DNA from: Casuarina equisetifolia
Lineage: Eukaryota > Streptophyta > Magnoliopsida > Fagales > Casuarinaceae
Assembly: GCA_028551475.1 (NCBI GenBank)
Contig: CM052358.1
Coordinates: 4,962,501-5,026,500 of the forward strand
Direction: 5' to 3'
Length of the DNA stretch: 64,000 nucleotides
This document shows positions 1 through 13,400 of the stretch, piece after piece. Under the pieces are notes generated by a model that did not search any database, was not told the origin of the DNA, and saw only the letters and a program-made list of their open reading frames with translations. The position numbers and the translations under genes were made by a program. The first letter of the stretch is position 1. Every line of letters starts with the position of its first letter.

Positions 1-680
1 ATTGCTTCTCATCTTTTATGGCTCAAACCTTTTATGGTAGATATTGGTTAGCAAACTCCTTTCTTCTATATTTTCAGAGAAAGTGAATTCATATATAATC
101 TAATCAAAGCTACCATTAGTATGAAAATGATGCATAATTATTTTTATACCGGAGGAGTTGCAACTGATTTACCTTATGGTTGGATAGATAAATGTTTGGA
201 TTTTTGAAATTGTTTTTTAACAAGACTTATTGCATATCAAAACTTATTACACGAAATCCTATTTATTTAGAACTCGTTAAAGGAGTAGGCATTATTGATA
301 GAGACAAAGTTATAATTTGGGGTTTATTGGGACCAATGTTGTAAGCTTTAGGAATACAATGGGATCTTCATAAAGTTGATCATTATAAGAATTACAATGA
401 ATTGGATTGGAAAGTTGAATGGCAAATCAAAGGGGATTCATTAGCTTGTTATTTAATCCAAATTGGTGAAATGATAGAATCCATAAAAATTATTCAACAT
501 GCTCTAGAAAGAATTCCATAGGGGCCTTATGAGAATTTAGAAAGCTAATACTTTGATTGAGAAAGGTATCCATAATGATATGATTTTGAATATTGATTCA
601 TTAGTAAAAAACCTTCTCCTATTTTGGAATTTCCAAAACACAAACTTTATTTGAGAGTCGAAGCCCTGAAAGACGAGCCA
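1..680 (+). pseudogene. ndhH: Nuclear plastid DNA insertion: decayed ndhH fragment
   Basis: The + strand reads as the middle and C-terminal half of plastid NdhH, the 49-kDa-type subunit of the thylakoid NDH complex. Recognisable stretches include [28 protein letters not shown] and [15 protein letters not shown]. It cannot be expressed: there are in-frame stops near 49, 206, 342 and 520, and about one base is lost near 240, which shifts the frame. Many differences from the plastid gene as I remember it are C-to-T or G-to-A, as expected for methylated, unselected plastid DNA in the nucleus. The copy starts before the window edge and similarity fades near 680. A plastid contig is excluded by the decay and by the nuclear sequence that follows. 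Confidence 0.93.
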
Positions 681-689
681 ACTTGAGCC

Positions 690-1440
690 AAAAATTCCAC
701 TACTTAGCCATTTTCCACCTATCTAGCTAACCATTTATCCAACTTTAAGAATTTCCCCAACCATCTAATGCAAACTAGAAACTTCACCACCTGACCATCC
801 TTTGCTTAGCTAGCTAAACATTTGTACACCTCTAGGAATTTTTGTAGAAAAAGGAGAGAGAAGAATGGATAAAAGTAGTTTATCTCAATTTTTTTAGTCC
901 AAACCACTGTTTTTATACAAATAAAAAAGAACTATACTGGATACTTTTTCTTATGCACATGCACTATAGAAGCACTTATAGGAATATAGTACCTTAAAAG
1001 AAAGCTTGTAGTAACAATAGAGTTAGATTGCTCAATTCTTCCTTTGCTTAAGGACCAGACTACCTAAAGCCCTCATATGGGGTGTTAGTGCCAACATCTT
1101 CTTTCCTAATTGTCAACCCAAATAAAAGACTCCACCATCTAGCCATCCTTCACTTACTCAACCATATATTTTTTCACCTTTGGAATTTTCCTGACTATCT
1201 GATCCAAACAAAAAATCTACCACTCAACCATCCTCCACCTTGCTAGCCACTTATTTATCCATCCTTAGGAATCTCACCAACTATTCAACCCAAGCTGAAA
1301 ACTCCATGGTTTGGCCTTTACGTACCTCGCCACACATTTGTAAACCCCCCTAAGACTTTCCCTAACCATCTAACTTGAACAAAAAACTTCACCACTAGCT
1401 ATCCTTCACCCAACCAGTGAACCATTTGTCTTGACTACTA
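690..1440. repeat. Degenerate ~86-bp minisatellite in two blocks
   Basis: A unit built around CCATCCTTCACC...CTAGGAATTT...AACCATCTAA recurs. Units begin near 693 and 779, and after an unrelated stretch (about 850-1090) near 1128, 1214, 1299 and 1385, giving a spacing of about 86 bases. Copies are only moderately alike, so the array is old. It directly follows the plastid insertion. No coding potential is seen. Confidence 0.75.
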
Positions 1441-2870
1441 GCTTAAGGAGGGATGATGAAAATGGTATTTTTACTTTATTATAGGCCCAATTGTATAACA
1501 GGCCCATTATGGCCCAATAAATTGTAGGCCCAATAGATGGTAGTAGCCTTACCTTCTCGTTCTTCTATGAACGATGTCATCACTAGTAATCTGATTTTGT
1601 ACATGAAACACATAAAAGCTATATGATTCTGTTGCAACATTTCACAAAATCCCTCTGTTTTAGTTTCTTAAGACTTGCCATTGAGGTGCTGGTCTCGCAA
1701 TAATAAATATAATGCAGCATCTTTCATGTTTTGCCACTTCTTCCGTTTTTGTTTCTTGGTTATAGATATTAAGGCAGAATTGCATGGGTGGGGAGGGGGT
1801 CTCCAAAAAGGGGACAGATGCCGGACGTATCAAATAACAATTACGTCATTCTACTTTCCAACAAACTACTACAAGAAAATCAGCTATAGCTACTACCAAG
1901 TACGTGGCAAGGAGAAAAAAAGTATCATGGCAAGTCGTGTTTGTTGGAGTCTGCCAAATTGAATCCTCATGTCTATCTCAAAGAACTTCATAAAAACGAG
2001 AGAAAAGCTTCGTCCCAGATAATGTTTGCGCCAAATATAACCTCAGGATGAATGAAATGGAAGTCATGGAAATAAACAGACTGGTTTGCTTCACAAGACT
2101 TCCAGTGGTATATAACCCGTCTTCAAAACGATGTTGCAGCACCTTTACGATTTTGGTTAACAGTTGAATTACGCTATTAGGTCCTGCAAGTTTATGTTTT
2201 ATGCTACTCTTACATTGGATTGAATGTGTTATTATTTTATGCAACCATATGTGCCACATGATATTCCTTCCCCTTTTACTTTTAGTTGGTTTACTGGGTA
2301 TCAAATATCGACATTTACCAAGAACCTCAAGCACATTTGTTATTAAGGCAAATCTTGATACGTTATAAGCATCTAATGTTTTTTGATTATGTCTAGCCAT
2401 TTGGTTATGGCTTTTCAAGTTATGTAAGCTTAAGTAAGTTTTCTGTAAGGGAAACGCTCAAGGGAGAGATTTTAAGTTCCATGCATTTGCTGTCGTATTC
2501 TCTTAGATTGAAGAATGAATTTGAGGAATATCAACTTGCATAATATACTCTGAAGATCACACTCCTAATCCTCACCAGTTCCGCACTGAATTGGGTCGCT
2601 GAGGTTCAATTCTTGCCTACTAAAGGAAACCAAACAAAACAACGAGGAAAAGAAGGATACCTGCATCAACTCATCGGTTATGAATATGTTCAAAAAATTT
2701 ACTGATGTTAAATGTCTTCGTCATGCAAAGACAAGACAACCCAGAGCAAACTACATCGCCAGATCAAAAGGAAAAGCCAGCAGCTAAATTTATATCTGAA
2801 AATGAAAAATACACATTCAAATATATTGTACACAGACAAATCAAACTGGACAATCTACTACAGCCACAAG
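1441..2870. other. Non-coding stretch with a GGCCCA cluster
   Basis: Four GGCCCA motifs (site II / TCP-type element, TGGGCC on the other strand) fall at about 1483, 1501, 1511 and 1528. No convincing gene follows them on either strand. Open frames at 1675-1962 and 1978-2418 have no recognisable domain and a composition like random AT-rich DNA. The part nearest 2870 is probably the 3' UTR of the minus-strand FAR1-related gene. Confidence 0.5.
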
Positions 2871-4704
2871 TTATGTTAGAGTGCCTGACCTCTTTGATTC
2901 AATTTCCTTCACACCTTGAATTATGTCATTAATGTTTCTCGATAGGTGATTGGAATGATCTTCCATATCTCTTAGAACCATGTCAAGTTGTTCTTGAAAA
3001 GCTGCAGATCGCTTTCGCTCCCGCTGTAACTCGGCAGTTAATTCTCGAATCTTTATGTCTTTCTCATCCTGAAACATAGCAATTGAAACTGAAATTATGA
3101 TGGTAGTCGAATGCCAAAAAGCTTTTCCCCAAAAATCACTTCAAGGCGATCATAATAACTAATGTACTCATTCAAGGGCAAAAGTTACTGGCTGAAGGAG
3201 GAGAGAGAACAAAAATATTACTATGATGTTCTTTAATTATCTATCAGCCAAAATTTGACATTCAAGGTCTCGAGCAAAATCATGAATAACAACAATCTTC
3301 ATAATGACAGTTCAATAACAGAAATTTTGCCTTACACAGGGGCCAATGAAGCTGACTTTCCGGTTTCACCATTCATCTTGGGAAAAGCTAAATGATTGAG
3401 TAACTAGAATTCAGTTGATTCTTCAAACATCATCTAATGAAGTAATCAAGCCAGTACCTGACAGGCGTTTACCATCCTATGATAAAATCAAATGATACCC
3501 CAAGAGGTAGGAGACTTTTCCAGGTTTTCAGCAACTAACAAACTCTAAATCTTTTGACCGCTCTACCTCAAACAAGAAATCCTCGTGCATATGCCAGCAT
3601 TTCTTGAAACTCCAAGAATCTTGGTAGCATCTTGCTCTGTTAGATAAACACTTTAAGTCTCTATATATATCGTTATTTTTCACAGAAGTACAAGCATGAG
3701 TAGCAGTAGAACCACTATGCGATAGCCCTTCCATAGAGAAAGTCCAGGTTTCTCACCTCGATAATGAGAGATTCCATTGTAAGAGGCTAAGGTTTCCAGA
3801 TGAACAGATACAAGAACATGACAGCCTCAAATGAAAATGACCCACAAGCAAATAGGTCCAGCCTTTATGACAATCCACGATCCCGTGCCCACAGAAGATC
3901 ATTGCGTAAGAGTGCTAAATGGTAACCCGATTGGTGATGCATCAAAAAGTCTTTACACTTATCTACAAGACCCTTTATTTCTTGCTCCTTCCTGATTATC
4001 CACATCAAAGCAAAAATCTATAGAAACTACTCTCTGAAGGCGGTAACACCCTTCACCCATCCCATGTCATACATATATATGGTTGTACTTTTATTTCTTC
4101 CTTCCACTGATGAATAAAGAGACATAGGAGATTGAAAAAAATGGCACTTCAGAGTCTCTTGAGCATCAAAACGCAACTACTACCTTTCCACTCCAATCAT
4201 AATAATTCAACATACTCATTCTGAAGTTCCTGCATTTAGTGAAAGATAAAGCTGCATCTCTCATACACATATTCACCTTTAAGTAAAGGGCAATTCTATA
4301 GAACTATATCATTGACAAATCCTAGAATATCACAAGTATCGCACTGTATATACGTCCAACACCTGCCTCTAGCAGTACAAGTCTACACTCAGCAGTAAAT
4401 CCCTCAAATGATGTTACATATTAGTTGATTCAAACACCAACAAACTTCATGATGTATCAAGAGGTATAATATTACAAGAACGGCACTGACTCATTATCAA
4501 GAGTACTTTAGTTTCTAAACACGGTTGAGAATGAAGTGGGGTGAAGCACATGAAAAGTACTTCCTAGAGACTCCATTCAAAGAGCAAAAACCCCATTTCA
4601 ACAGTATGTTTCAGTTCCTCAACATTACTTCAAAAGACTAATGTTTTCTAATAATAAAAGTCGATACTGACTTAAAATTAGACCCAAGAAAACAAAACAA
4701 GAGT

Positions 4705-4758
<54 letters not shown>

Positions 4759-6582
4759 CAGAGGACCATGGTTTCATATCTTCTCCATAAGAAGTATATA
4801 AAAACGCACAAAACGTAAATTTGATGGGAAATTCCCCCTTCCTACGGTTCCCCCACAGACCCATTTGACAGTCCAACCAAGCCGTCTCCCATAACTCTCT
4901 TGGCTAATTCTTTTTCCGGGGGCCACAATGCCCAGGGATCATGAACGTACATTAGTAATGATAAATGGAGAGAAAAAAAGATTAAGAAGAAGAGGAGAGA
5001 TGATATTGTCACCCACTACTCTGTTTGCCAGAGAAAGTGAAAAACATTAGATGCAAGGTAAGAAAAGTTATAAAAATCTTGCCTAACACCTTGTGCACAA
5101 CAAATTGTGCAAATTTTAAGTACACTTATAAGATGTTGCAATGCATACCACAAATTGAACAAGATTTGTTTTGCTGCAACTAAACGCATTTGTTACTTTT
5201 GTAGTCAAACGTATCCAGCATGCCTAGTTACTACTATTATTAGGAAGAGCATCACAACATTTTTTAACTTTTGGAAGTGCGGAGAGATAACTTATATTAG
5301 GAGCAGATGAGAAATTTTACTAATATTTGAATGGGATGTAACTTTTCAAGGATTTAAAGATTTAGAAACTCCATTCCCTTGAGAAGATTTGCTTTTTAAA
5401 TTATGACAACATTTTAGCAGAACTCTTGACAAAAGTAAAATTTTCAAATAACACAATCCAAGTAGAGGTTCTGTTAGATAAATTGAGTACCATCCACAAG
5501 TTGAAAATTTGTATGATACCAAGACCATGTAAAATTATACCAATTTGGAAAGCATCACACATCCAGATAATGCGTTTTTTGTATAAGAGAATGATGTAGA
5601 GGCAACTAGTACTTCTGTATAAGCTAATTGAGCACTCACAGGTGTTTGAGATAGAAGCACGCTTCGGTGACCATTGGCAGGTGTAGCTACCAGGGGATGA
5701 TTATGCTCCTTTACAAATCTTGTTACAACCCATTTTCCAGTTTTCTCTTTCTTCACCACTATCATTGCCTTACACCCTTCCCTTGTGATTGCCCGAGGCT
5801 TTCTATTTTCACTTCTTTTGGGCCTTAACTTACGGAAACCCTCTTTATTACACACAAGTCGCCGCCAAACGACTTTCCCATCACGCATTGATCGCCGAAA
5901 TGCATCAACCCGCATTATGAACCCCAAGCGTGTGGCATATGCATCGTAAAAGACCTTGACAGCCTCTTCCGATTCAAACTCCATACCAACATATGGTTCC
6001 ATTTCTGAACTCCCTTCAGTCGAAACCAACTCCTTTCCACTAGAACATTCTAGCATATCCCCATCCTCTCCTGTAGATGGCTGTTCATCCACTGCCACAA
6101 AACATTGTGCACTCCTCATAACAATCTCCCCAAGAAATAGAACAAATAAAAGAAAAAAGAAAAGACAAAGAACAAAGAATATTTCATGTCTTGGCCAACC
6201 AGCCATCCACTAGCAAGCTTATTAATTAAAAAATAATAATCAATCTTATAGAAACAGATGCGAGAGATTAATCCCATAGATACAAACCCGGTACGCATTA
6301 GTGAATATATGAAGCAAACCCAACAAACAGTTTTTAATATATTCACCTCCGTTCAAGCAATAGGAACCAGATAATACCATAACAAGCTAAATCTTGGGTT
6401 GCTATCGTAAAATCTTCCGACTTGAAATTCCTAGTCATTTCCAAAATTTCCCGGCAACTAAACAGAAAGAAAGCTTGCCAAGTCCTCAACTTCATCCACA
6501 AAGAGAAATTCAAATTCAACTGAAATGCAAACAAGAGGAAAAGGAAAAAAAAAATGGAAAAGAAAGAAGAAAGTGACCCACT
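2871..6582 (-). CDS. Short FAR1-related protein (FRS-related factor type), copy A
   Basis: Nuclear DNA-binding protein of the FHY3/FAR1 family, short form: a single WRKY-GCM1-type zinc-binding FAR1 domain and a C-terminal coiled coil, with no MULE transposase or SWIM domain. Proposed coding exons: 6582 (one base), 6091-5640, 3068-2871; total 216 aa. The FAR1 domain is about residues 35-140: EPYVGMEF, then a Cys in CNKEGF, a Cys in REGCKA and the closing HNH. The last exon encodes a heptad-rich segment (RELTAELQRERKRSAAF). The acceptor at 6092 gives AG|TGGATG; joined to the A at 6582 (donor GTGGGT) this makes ATG in frame, and no upstream ATG is seen in the roughly 150 bases before it. If that splice is wrong, the first in-frame ATG is at 6056 (204 aa). 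The 2.57-kb intron holds a GA microsatellite. Arabidopsis relatives include At2g43280 and At3g07500. It is head to head with copy B. Confidence 0.88.
4708..4756. repeat. (GA)n microsatellite in FRF copy A intron
   Basis: An almost perfect run of about 24 GA units within the large second intron of the minus-strand FAR1-related gene. Length is likely to vary between individuals. Confidence 0.97.
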
Positions 6583-7438
6583 TGATTCAGAGATCAGAAT
6601 GCGAAAGCGTTGACCAATCGAGGCAGCCCGACAGTCGACTTCCAAAGGAACGTCTTGTGTTGGGCACTTCCAGACTTCTATCTGGGAATCGCTGTTCAGT
6701 GTTGCCTCCTCGTCTAACTATATTCTTTTCTCCTCTTTTCTTTTGCTACCTGTAACTGTAATCGGTTTTTAAGAAGGGTTAGAAAGTAAATGGCACAAAT
6801 ACAATATTTATTTTTAACGTTTTGTTGATGTACATTAACCAATTGGTCATTAATAAAGAGATGAGAGAAAGTTAAAAACTTTTTTTGTCTTTGATGTGTG
6901 TAAATATATATATATTATATATATATTTATTTATTTATTTATTTATTTTTTCTTTCTTAATATTCAAATTAATTGTTCTATTGTTTAATGACATTTGATT
7001 TTAGGGGAAAAAAATTAATTTTAGCCATGTAAAAACCATATTACAATATGTTGAGAGAGATGGAACAAAATTGATATCAATTTTATTGGGCAATGTAAAC
7101 TTAATTAAATCCTATCCAAGATTAATCGATCAAATATTATTATTTCTTTTTTCTGATTTATTTGTCTGAGTCGACCAAAAAATATTTTAAAAAAAAAAAA
7201 AAAACGAATCTAAACTGGATTTGGCAGGTGAAGCCGTACCCTCCAACACAGCCCGCCCGTGAGAAGAACACCAAGTCTTTGGGTCCGAGTGCTCGCACCA
7301 AACTCAGATTTCTGTCAGAACCCAAACCCAGAGAGCTCCCACTTTGACCCTCGCCATCACAGCGCTGGGTCAGTCCATGAAAGCAAAAGCTCGTCTCTCA
7401 CACGCTGTAACGTCGTACACGGATTTCAGTTCCACTTC
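6583..7438. promoter_or_regulatory. Shared 5' region of the head-to-head FRF pair
   Basis: The stretch holds both 5' UTRs and whatever promoter the two divergent genes share. The outer parts (about 6583-6760 and 7205-7438) are more GC-rich and UTR-like. The core (about 6780-7200) is very AT-rich, with TA/TTTA simple repeats at 6905-6950 and a poly-A run at 7186-7204. No convincing TATA box or initiator was picked out for either direction. Confidence 0.5.
6905..6950. repeat. (TA)n / (TTTA)n simple repeat
   Basis: Alternating TA followed by about six ATTT units, in the AT-rich core between the two FAR1-related genes. Confidence 0.9.
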
Positions 7439-10400
7439 AGTAAGTTTCTTCGTTCTTAGTCTTTCACGCTTCGATCAAGACTAACATCCTTCATTTCCGA
7501 ATTATGTTGCTTGTTCTAATTCTCTGTAATTAGACGCTCGCAGTCTGGATGTTCTTCTTGTTGATGAAATGTTTGGCTCTCTGGATAGTTAACATGTGAT
7601 AAGGAATACGATTTCGTTGTTTTCTTAAACGGTCTGTTTATCTTACTAATTCTTAGAGAACTCTACTGGAAAGACAAAAGGAAGTTTCTTGTGGTCTCTT
7701 TAGTTCGCTCTCTAGTCCTTATATTTATTTGCACCATGTGTTAATTTGCATGTTGGGGAAAATCTTTTCTCCTTTTCTAGTTGTAGAAAAAATAGTAAGT
7801 ATGTCGTACGTGTACGCCACATCCTTTCGAGCAATTCCACAAGGGCATTTGTTGAGGAATAAAATGTTAAAAGGAATCACGATGGACGAAAGAGCAGAGA
7901 GTCTCCCCGAAGGCTATGTCGCTGGGAGTATGATTATTTTCTGTTGCCAAATCATGCATATAATATAAAGATTTCACACAAAGTTGCTTTACAATTGAAA
8001 AAAGTGCTGCCTTCCGTGGTGCTTTTAGACCCCCGAACAGTTTCTACAAATGGGTTAGTGCTCTAAATTATATCTAGAAAAGAATCTCCAGAAACCTCTT
8101 GGAACGGTCTCCTAAATCTGGTACTCCAATGAAGTGCCTCTTCTGTAGACCTCCCAATTAAGAAGCAACTTAACCTTCCCCGTTCTCAGCTAGAAGGAAC
8201 AGATCTAGAAATGAGGGGAACAATTGTCTTGGACATTCATGACCACCACATTAGGAAGAAAGAAGTCTGCTCTCTTTTTTGGTTTTGATAACTAGAAAAG
8301 GAAAATACTCTTCTCAGTAATGTGCAATCAATAATCTTTGAAAAATTATATGTGACCTTTGATTCAAAATGGTCATAGCTATACATGATAGCCATAACTA
8401 AAGATTCTTTTAGGAAACAAAACATATCTACAAGCTAGTAATAATGACTCTGAGTAACTTGCAGAAATAAGAAAATGGGGGGATAACATTTAAATGCCTA
8501 AGTTATAAGTAAGGCATATGTCCTACTACCTTTGACCTGGAATTGTGTACCCAGTGGACTCAAGTCGAGCTGATATGTTGTATATTCTTTAGATTGCGAT
8601 GTGGACAAGGCCCTTTCTGATTGAGGAGATAATTTGCATAATCTGACCTAATTGGACTACCTATTGTAGTTACTTTAAGATCAAGTTGAACCTGGTTTGT
8701 ATGCCTTTGCCTAAGTACCATATGGGAGGTACTGTAAGTGAATGTATCTTAAAAATGCTTAATCAATTATCTCTGGATGTTTTGAAAGTGAAATTTTCCT
8801 GTGGGACAGGATAAGTTGAAATGATGCTACATTTTCTTAGCAAGGATTTACGAGTGGTAGTTCAACGGAGTACAGCAGTATTGAGGTTTATTAGACTAAC
8901 CTGATCAGTAAGCATCCTTCCACGCATACTAACACAGATTTATGTAGCGGCTAGCCAGTCTTTGCTGGTGTGCCGACCGTACAAGGGAAGCAAGTAAAAT
9001 AATATTATCTTGCAGGTAAGTGGATTCTCATGAATTTGGTGAAACACGAGCTCTATGCAAGGCAAATAGATGGAAAACACAATTGGTGGAAATGTAGCTA
9101 CTTTGTCAATTAATCATATAAACAGATTTTAATACAATGAGGCAGGGTAAAAATATCATACAAGCACTGGCCTGGAGTGTTTAGCTACTTCACCAGTCTG
9201 CTAATTAGGTAACATTTGAGAAAGGTATTATGTGAGTGGAATCATAACTGACCAGATGACACATAAGCATGCTTGTGACGGTAAGCCTGTGTCATTCCAA
9301 AATATACTAGTCCCAGAACTAATCATAACCATATATACAGCCCAAGAAGTAATGCAAGGCAAGCGGCCATAGGCAAAGTCAAGTGCTGTGGACAAGCTTG
9401 CTTGCGACATCTTTCTACACTGTATTATGTAACTTGCTTGCTGCATCTACCTGCTTCTTTTAACGTAGTGATATCTGTTTTTCCATCTTATACTCTCATG
9501 AACTGAAGGTATACGGATTCAGATTTCAACACATTGGATTGCCTTAAGACCAACAGTACTTAGATCGCCACTCCCTAGATGATGTAGGAGTTGTTTAATC
9601 TAGGAAGGGGAAGAAAGTATTAGCCCTTGAAGTTCAACATTTCCTCCAAATCTTTTAGTTGCATGCAGACATCCTTTAATCCTGAGTTGTAAATTGACAT
9701 CCTTAACCATGTCATCCATTGTTTTGGCTTTAGAGTTTCTTAGTCATTTGACGATCATTGCTGGTGATTTGTGAGCCACAGCATATTGATTTTGTGGATT
9801 CATGAATCTTTTTGATTTGCACCTTTGTCTAAAAAGTGCTTGGTTTTGGTTCACCATCACTTTTGGCCTTCTTCAACTTCTGTATCAGTGACCATCTTGA
9901 TGGCTCTTACTCAATAATTTCTACTCACTAACAAGTTTGGTATATTTGGTGCTTCTCTTTGGTTTTGACTAGTGCAGTCGTGTATGAATTCTTTGGATTA
10001 TTCTTACTGTTGCACAAGGAGCGTTTTAGGTCCTTCCGTAAAGGGCTTGTGCATCTTATAATTGTCGTTATTATGTTACCACCTGGAGTTTCGCATTCTT
10101 TTTATTCCTCTAATTATTGCTTGACTTTGCTTTAGATGATTTCGGAGACCTTGGCTTCTTTTGATGGCTCTTGTGAGACTTATTATAATCTCCACCATCA
10201 AAGAAGAAGACCATTGTTTGTTGATTGCATTTCTTGGTGAAGGGATCAAATGACAATGTTGGACCAATTTTTTATTATATTAGAGAAGCTTGATAAATAT
10301 GTCTTCTTTAGAACAATATGTAGGCAATGCTGCTTCATAATTTAAATTTTGAAGGAATGCAATTAATCATTGTGACTAGATTTTTATACAGGTGCTTGAA

Positions 10401-13400
10401 GTTGGTGCCTCCCAAAAGATGACTATTACAGTATGGCCTTGGGCTTTGAGTCCTTTGTATCATCTGAGTAGGTTTGATTTGTAAATCTGAAATTGTATAT
10501 TATGGAATTCTCTTGGGTTTTCTATTTTTTGTATTCCTGCTGACTGGTCAACTGGTTGCACAAGTATTTTGCAATTATATTGGCTGGTTTTGAGTGATCA
10601 GCATTTGACATGTGTAGTTAAGTAGAGATGATTAGATGCAGAGATGGTTTCGATTATCAGATTTTTCTTAGATGATTTTTTTGCTGTAGAAATAAGCCCT
10701 AGCTTCTTGATGATCTGATAAATGGTTAATTTGATGTAATGGAGGAATGTTATAAAGCTTAACATGCCTCAAAAACTACCATAAGTTCAGCTTACATCTC
10801 TGCAACTTTTGGCATAATATTGAGAATATTGACAAAAATGATGATTTCTTTTTTGTAACTTTGTGACAGTGGATTTGGGGAAGGGAGTTGAGGCAGTAAA
10901 CAGCCCTCTTGAAGTAGCCATGGGTTCATTAGAAGGAGGGGCAGTAGTGGAACCATATGTGGGTATGGAGTTTGATTCTGAAGATGCAGCGAGGAAATTC
11001 TATATTGATTATGCTAGACGGGTGGGATTTGTTGTGCGAATAATGCAACGTCGCCGATCTGGGATTGATGGGAGAACTCTTGCCCGTCGACTTGGATGTA
11101 ACAAACAAGGTTTCTCTCCTAATCAGAGGGGCACAGCTGGGCCGGAGAAAAAGCCACGACCTAGTGCACGAGAAGGCTGCAGGGCAACTATTTTGGTGAA
11201 GATGGAAAAGTCTGGGAAATGGGTTGTCACAAGATTTGAAAAGGATCATAATCATCCTCTTGTTATTACTGCCAATGGGTTCAGCACAGCGGTGAGTTCC
11301 TTTGACTTAAAGCGTTCATTCCATTCTATTAACCACAAAAGTTGTTTGTTCTACCTTTGGTTTTTTAGATCATCGAGTTTCTTTCTTGAGATTCTACGCT
11401 TTTTGCTATATTGTTAAACAACCCATGAGAAGTTTGTTTCTATTTCACTAGTTTTGTGTGACATTGCCCAACTTATTTTTGAACTGATAAGTTTATGTTA
11501 CCTTTTTTTCTCATGTAACACAAGTCTAGATCAATTGTATAACACTCAATCTAATTTTTCATCCCTCTTTAATCATTATCCAAATGCAACACCTTCTGTA
11601 TCTTTGTCCAGTTCTGAGTTTTTTCTTCAATAATGCTTACTTTTGGAATCTATTTGTCCCTTATTTCCCAATCAGAAGTTTTGCAACACCTTCTGCTTTC
11701 TTTTGCTACATCTTTGCACTCTTAAGCATAGCAATGTGGTGCTAGCCGTGAGGTTTCTGATCAGTGAATTGACGTTTCCCTCATACTAAAATTATCAACA
11801 ATCTTTGAGCACGAATTTAGTTCAGTGATTTTGTCTTTCATCTGATTATCCAATCTTCTTCATAAAATATGGTTTAGATGAGTTGGTCTTCTTAGCTCGT
11901 CAACCTGCGTTGCATAGACTGCAACAGTGCTAAGCCAAAATAGTCCTACTAAACATGCATAGGTAGCCAGACTTTTGGCATGTCTGCTGGAGCAACATTA
12001 CATTATCCCACTAAAAATCTGCTGCTGGCCAAAAACTATTTTTTAAGACCCGATTCATTGCCGTCATCTCAAAGTTATCTTTGCCAAGCCATTTTAATTC
12101 TTTGCCGTTAGCAACCTACTTCCTGGGTTCTTCTGATTGCTGCCCTAGCTTTCCAGCTTGCTGTTTGGCAAGTCAGCTTTCTTTTTGGAGTTGTGAGTTG
12201 CAGATTCCCAATTTCATTACTAAATCTCCCTAAAATGCTTGATTTTTGAGGTCATGTACCTGGTTTGTAGGAATTGGTTAAATTAAATCTTAGAACATTT
12301 TGATTTGAGCAATAAATTTCAGTCATTTCAGTAATTGATAACCAAGAATTTTCGATTTTAATTGCTCATAGACCTTGTCAAGGACTTGATGCATAGTAAT
12401 AGCGATAATCCACCATGTATTATTGAAGCAAGTATTCTCTAAGAAGTACATTTAACTCCTGATATGTCAATCTAGGAGTGGGTTTTCTGACGTTGTGGAA
12501 ACATAGTTCCATAACATACCATAACCTAATCTGATACAAAAACTAAGGAAAGCACGCAGTGGTGAGCTTTATGCCCTTTTGTTGAATGGTTTGGTCAAAG
12601 GTTAGATAAGATAAGGGGTGTTATGTTTAAGAGGTCGGTAGCAAAAAGTTCGCAAGCGGAAAGACTTGCATCTTGATACCTTTACAGTTGCTGGCAACAG
12701 AACATTTAGGTTGCAGGATTTTCAGCCAAGAAGGATCAGCAAGGCCACTTAATGGGTTCAATGATAGCTGAAGTTGGGATAAAAACATGAGTAAGTTAGG
12801 TGTCAGCGTGGATTTGAAACACAATTGAAACTAGAAGCTTTTTGTTTTTCTAGGGCTGACGTCTAGTGGATTCTGCTGCAGATTTAGGTTGTTGGAATTA
12901 AGATATGGCAGAGGGAAAAACTATGGTTTGGCCGATGGAATTTCCTTATGTTGATTGGATAGATATTCAAATATGTGTAGACAAACTTCGAAAAAGTTGG
13001 AATCAGGTGAAGATATGCACGAGTTTCATTCAAAACAAACTGGAAATTCATTCTTTACTGAACTGAAGCTTAAAGCTATATCTATATATCATTGGAACTC
13101 GAGCCCCCATAGATGACTTTGGTTGCTAAATAGAAGCATAAGCTAATTACAACTTTGGGCATAATTCCTGACAATTAGAATACTCAACCAAAAAGAATAA
13201 AACAAGCTGGTAATCGAAAGATGGTCTTATAAGATTCACTAATATACAGTGGACCTCAGCAGGATCTCACTAGGTGCATAGTTTCAAATTAAACTTAATT
13301 TTATGGTCTTTAAGCTATCCCTGTTTTCAACTGAATCTATCTTGTCTTTTGAAGATAGAATGCCTGAGGAGCAAAAGTGAACGTCAGAATTAGTATCATG

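Noticed and set aside
1675..2418. Two open frames, one per strand, near the left end
   Set aside because: No domain, no promoter or splice context, composition like surrounding DNA.
4625..4876. Frame encoding alternating Ser-Leu
   Set aside because: Translated GA microsatellite within an intron.
9228..9446. Open frame inside the long first intron of FRF copy B
   Set aside because: No family signal; the intron model is consistent without it.
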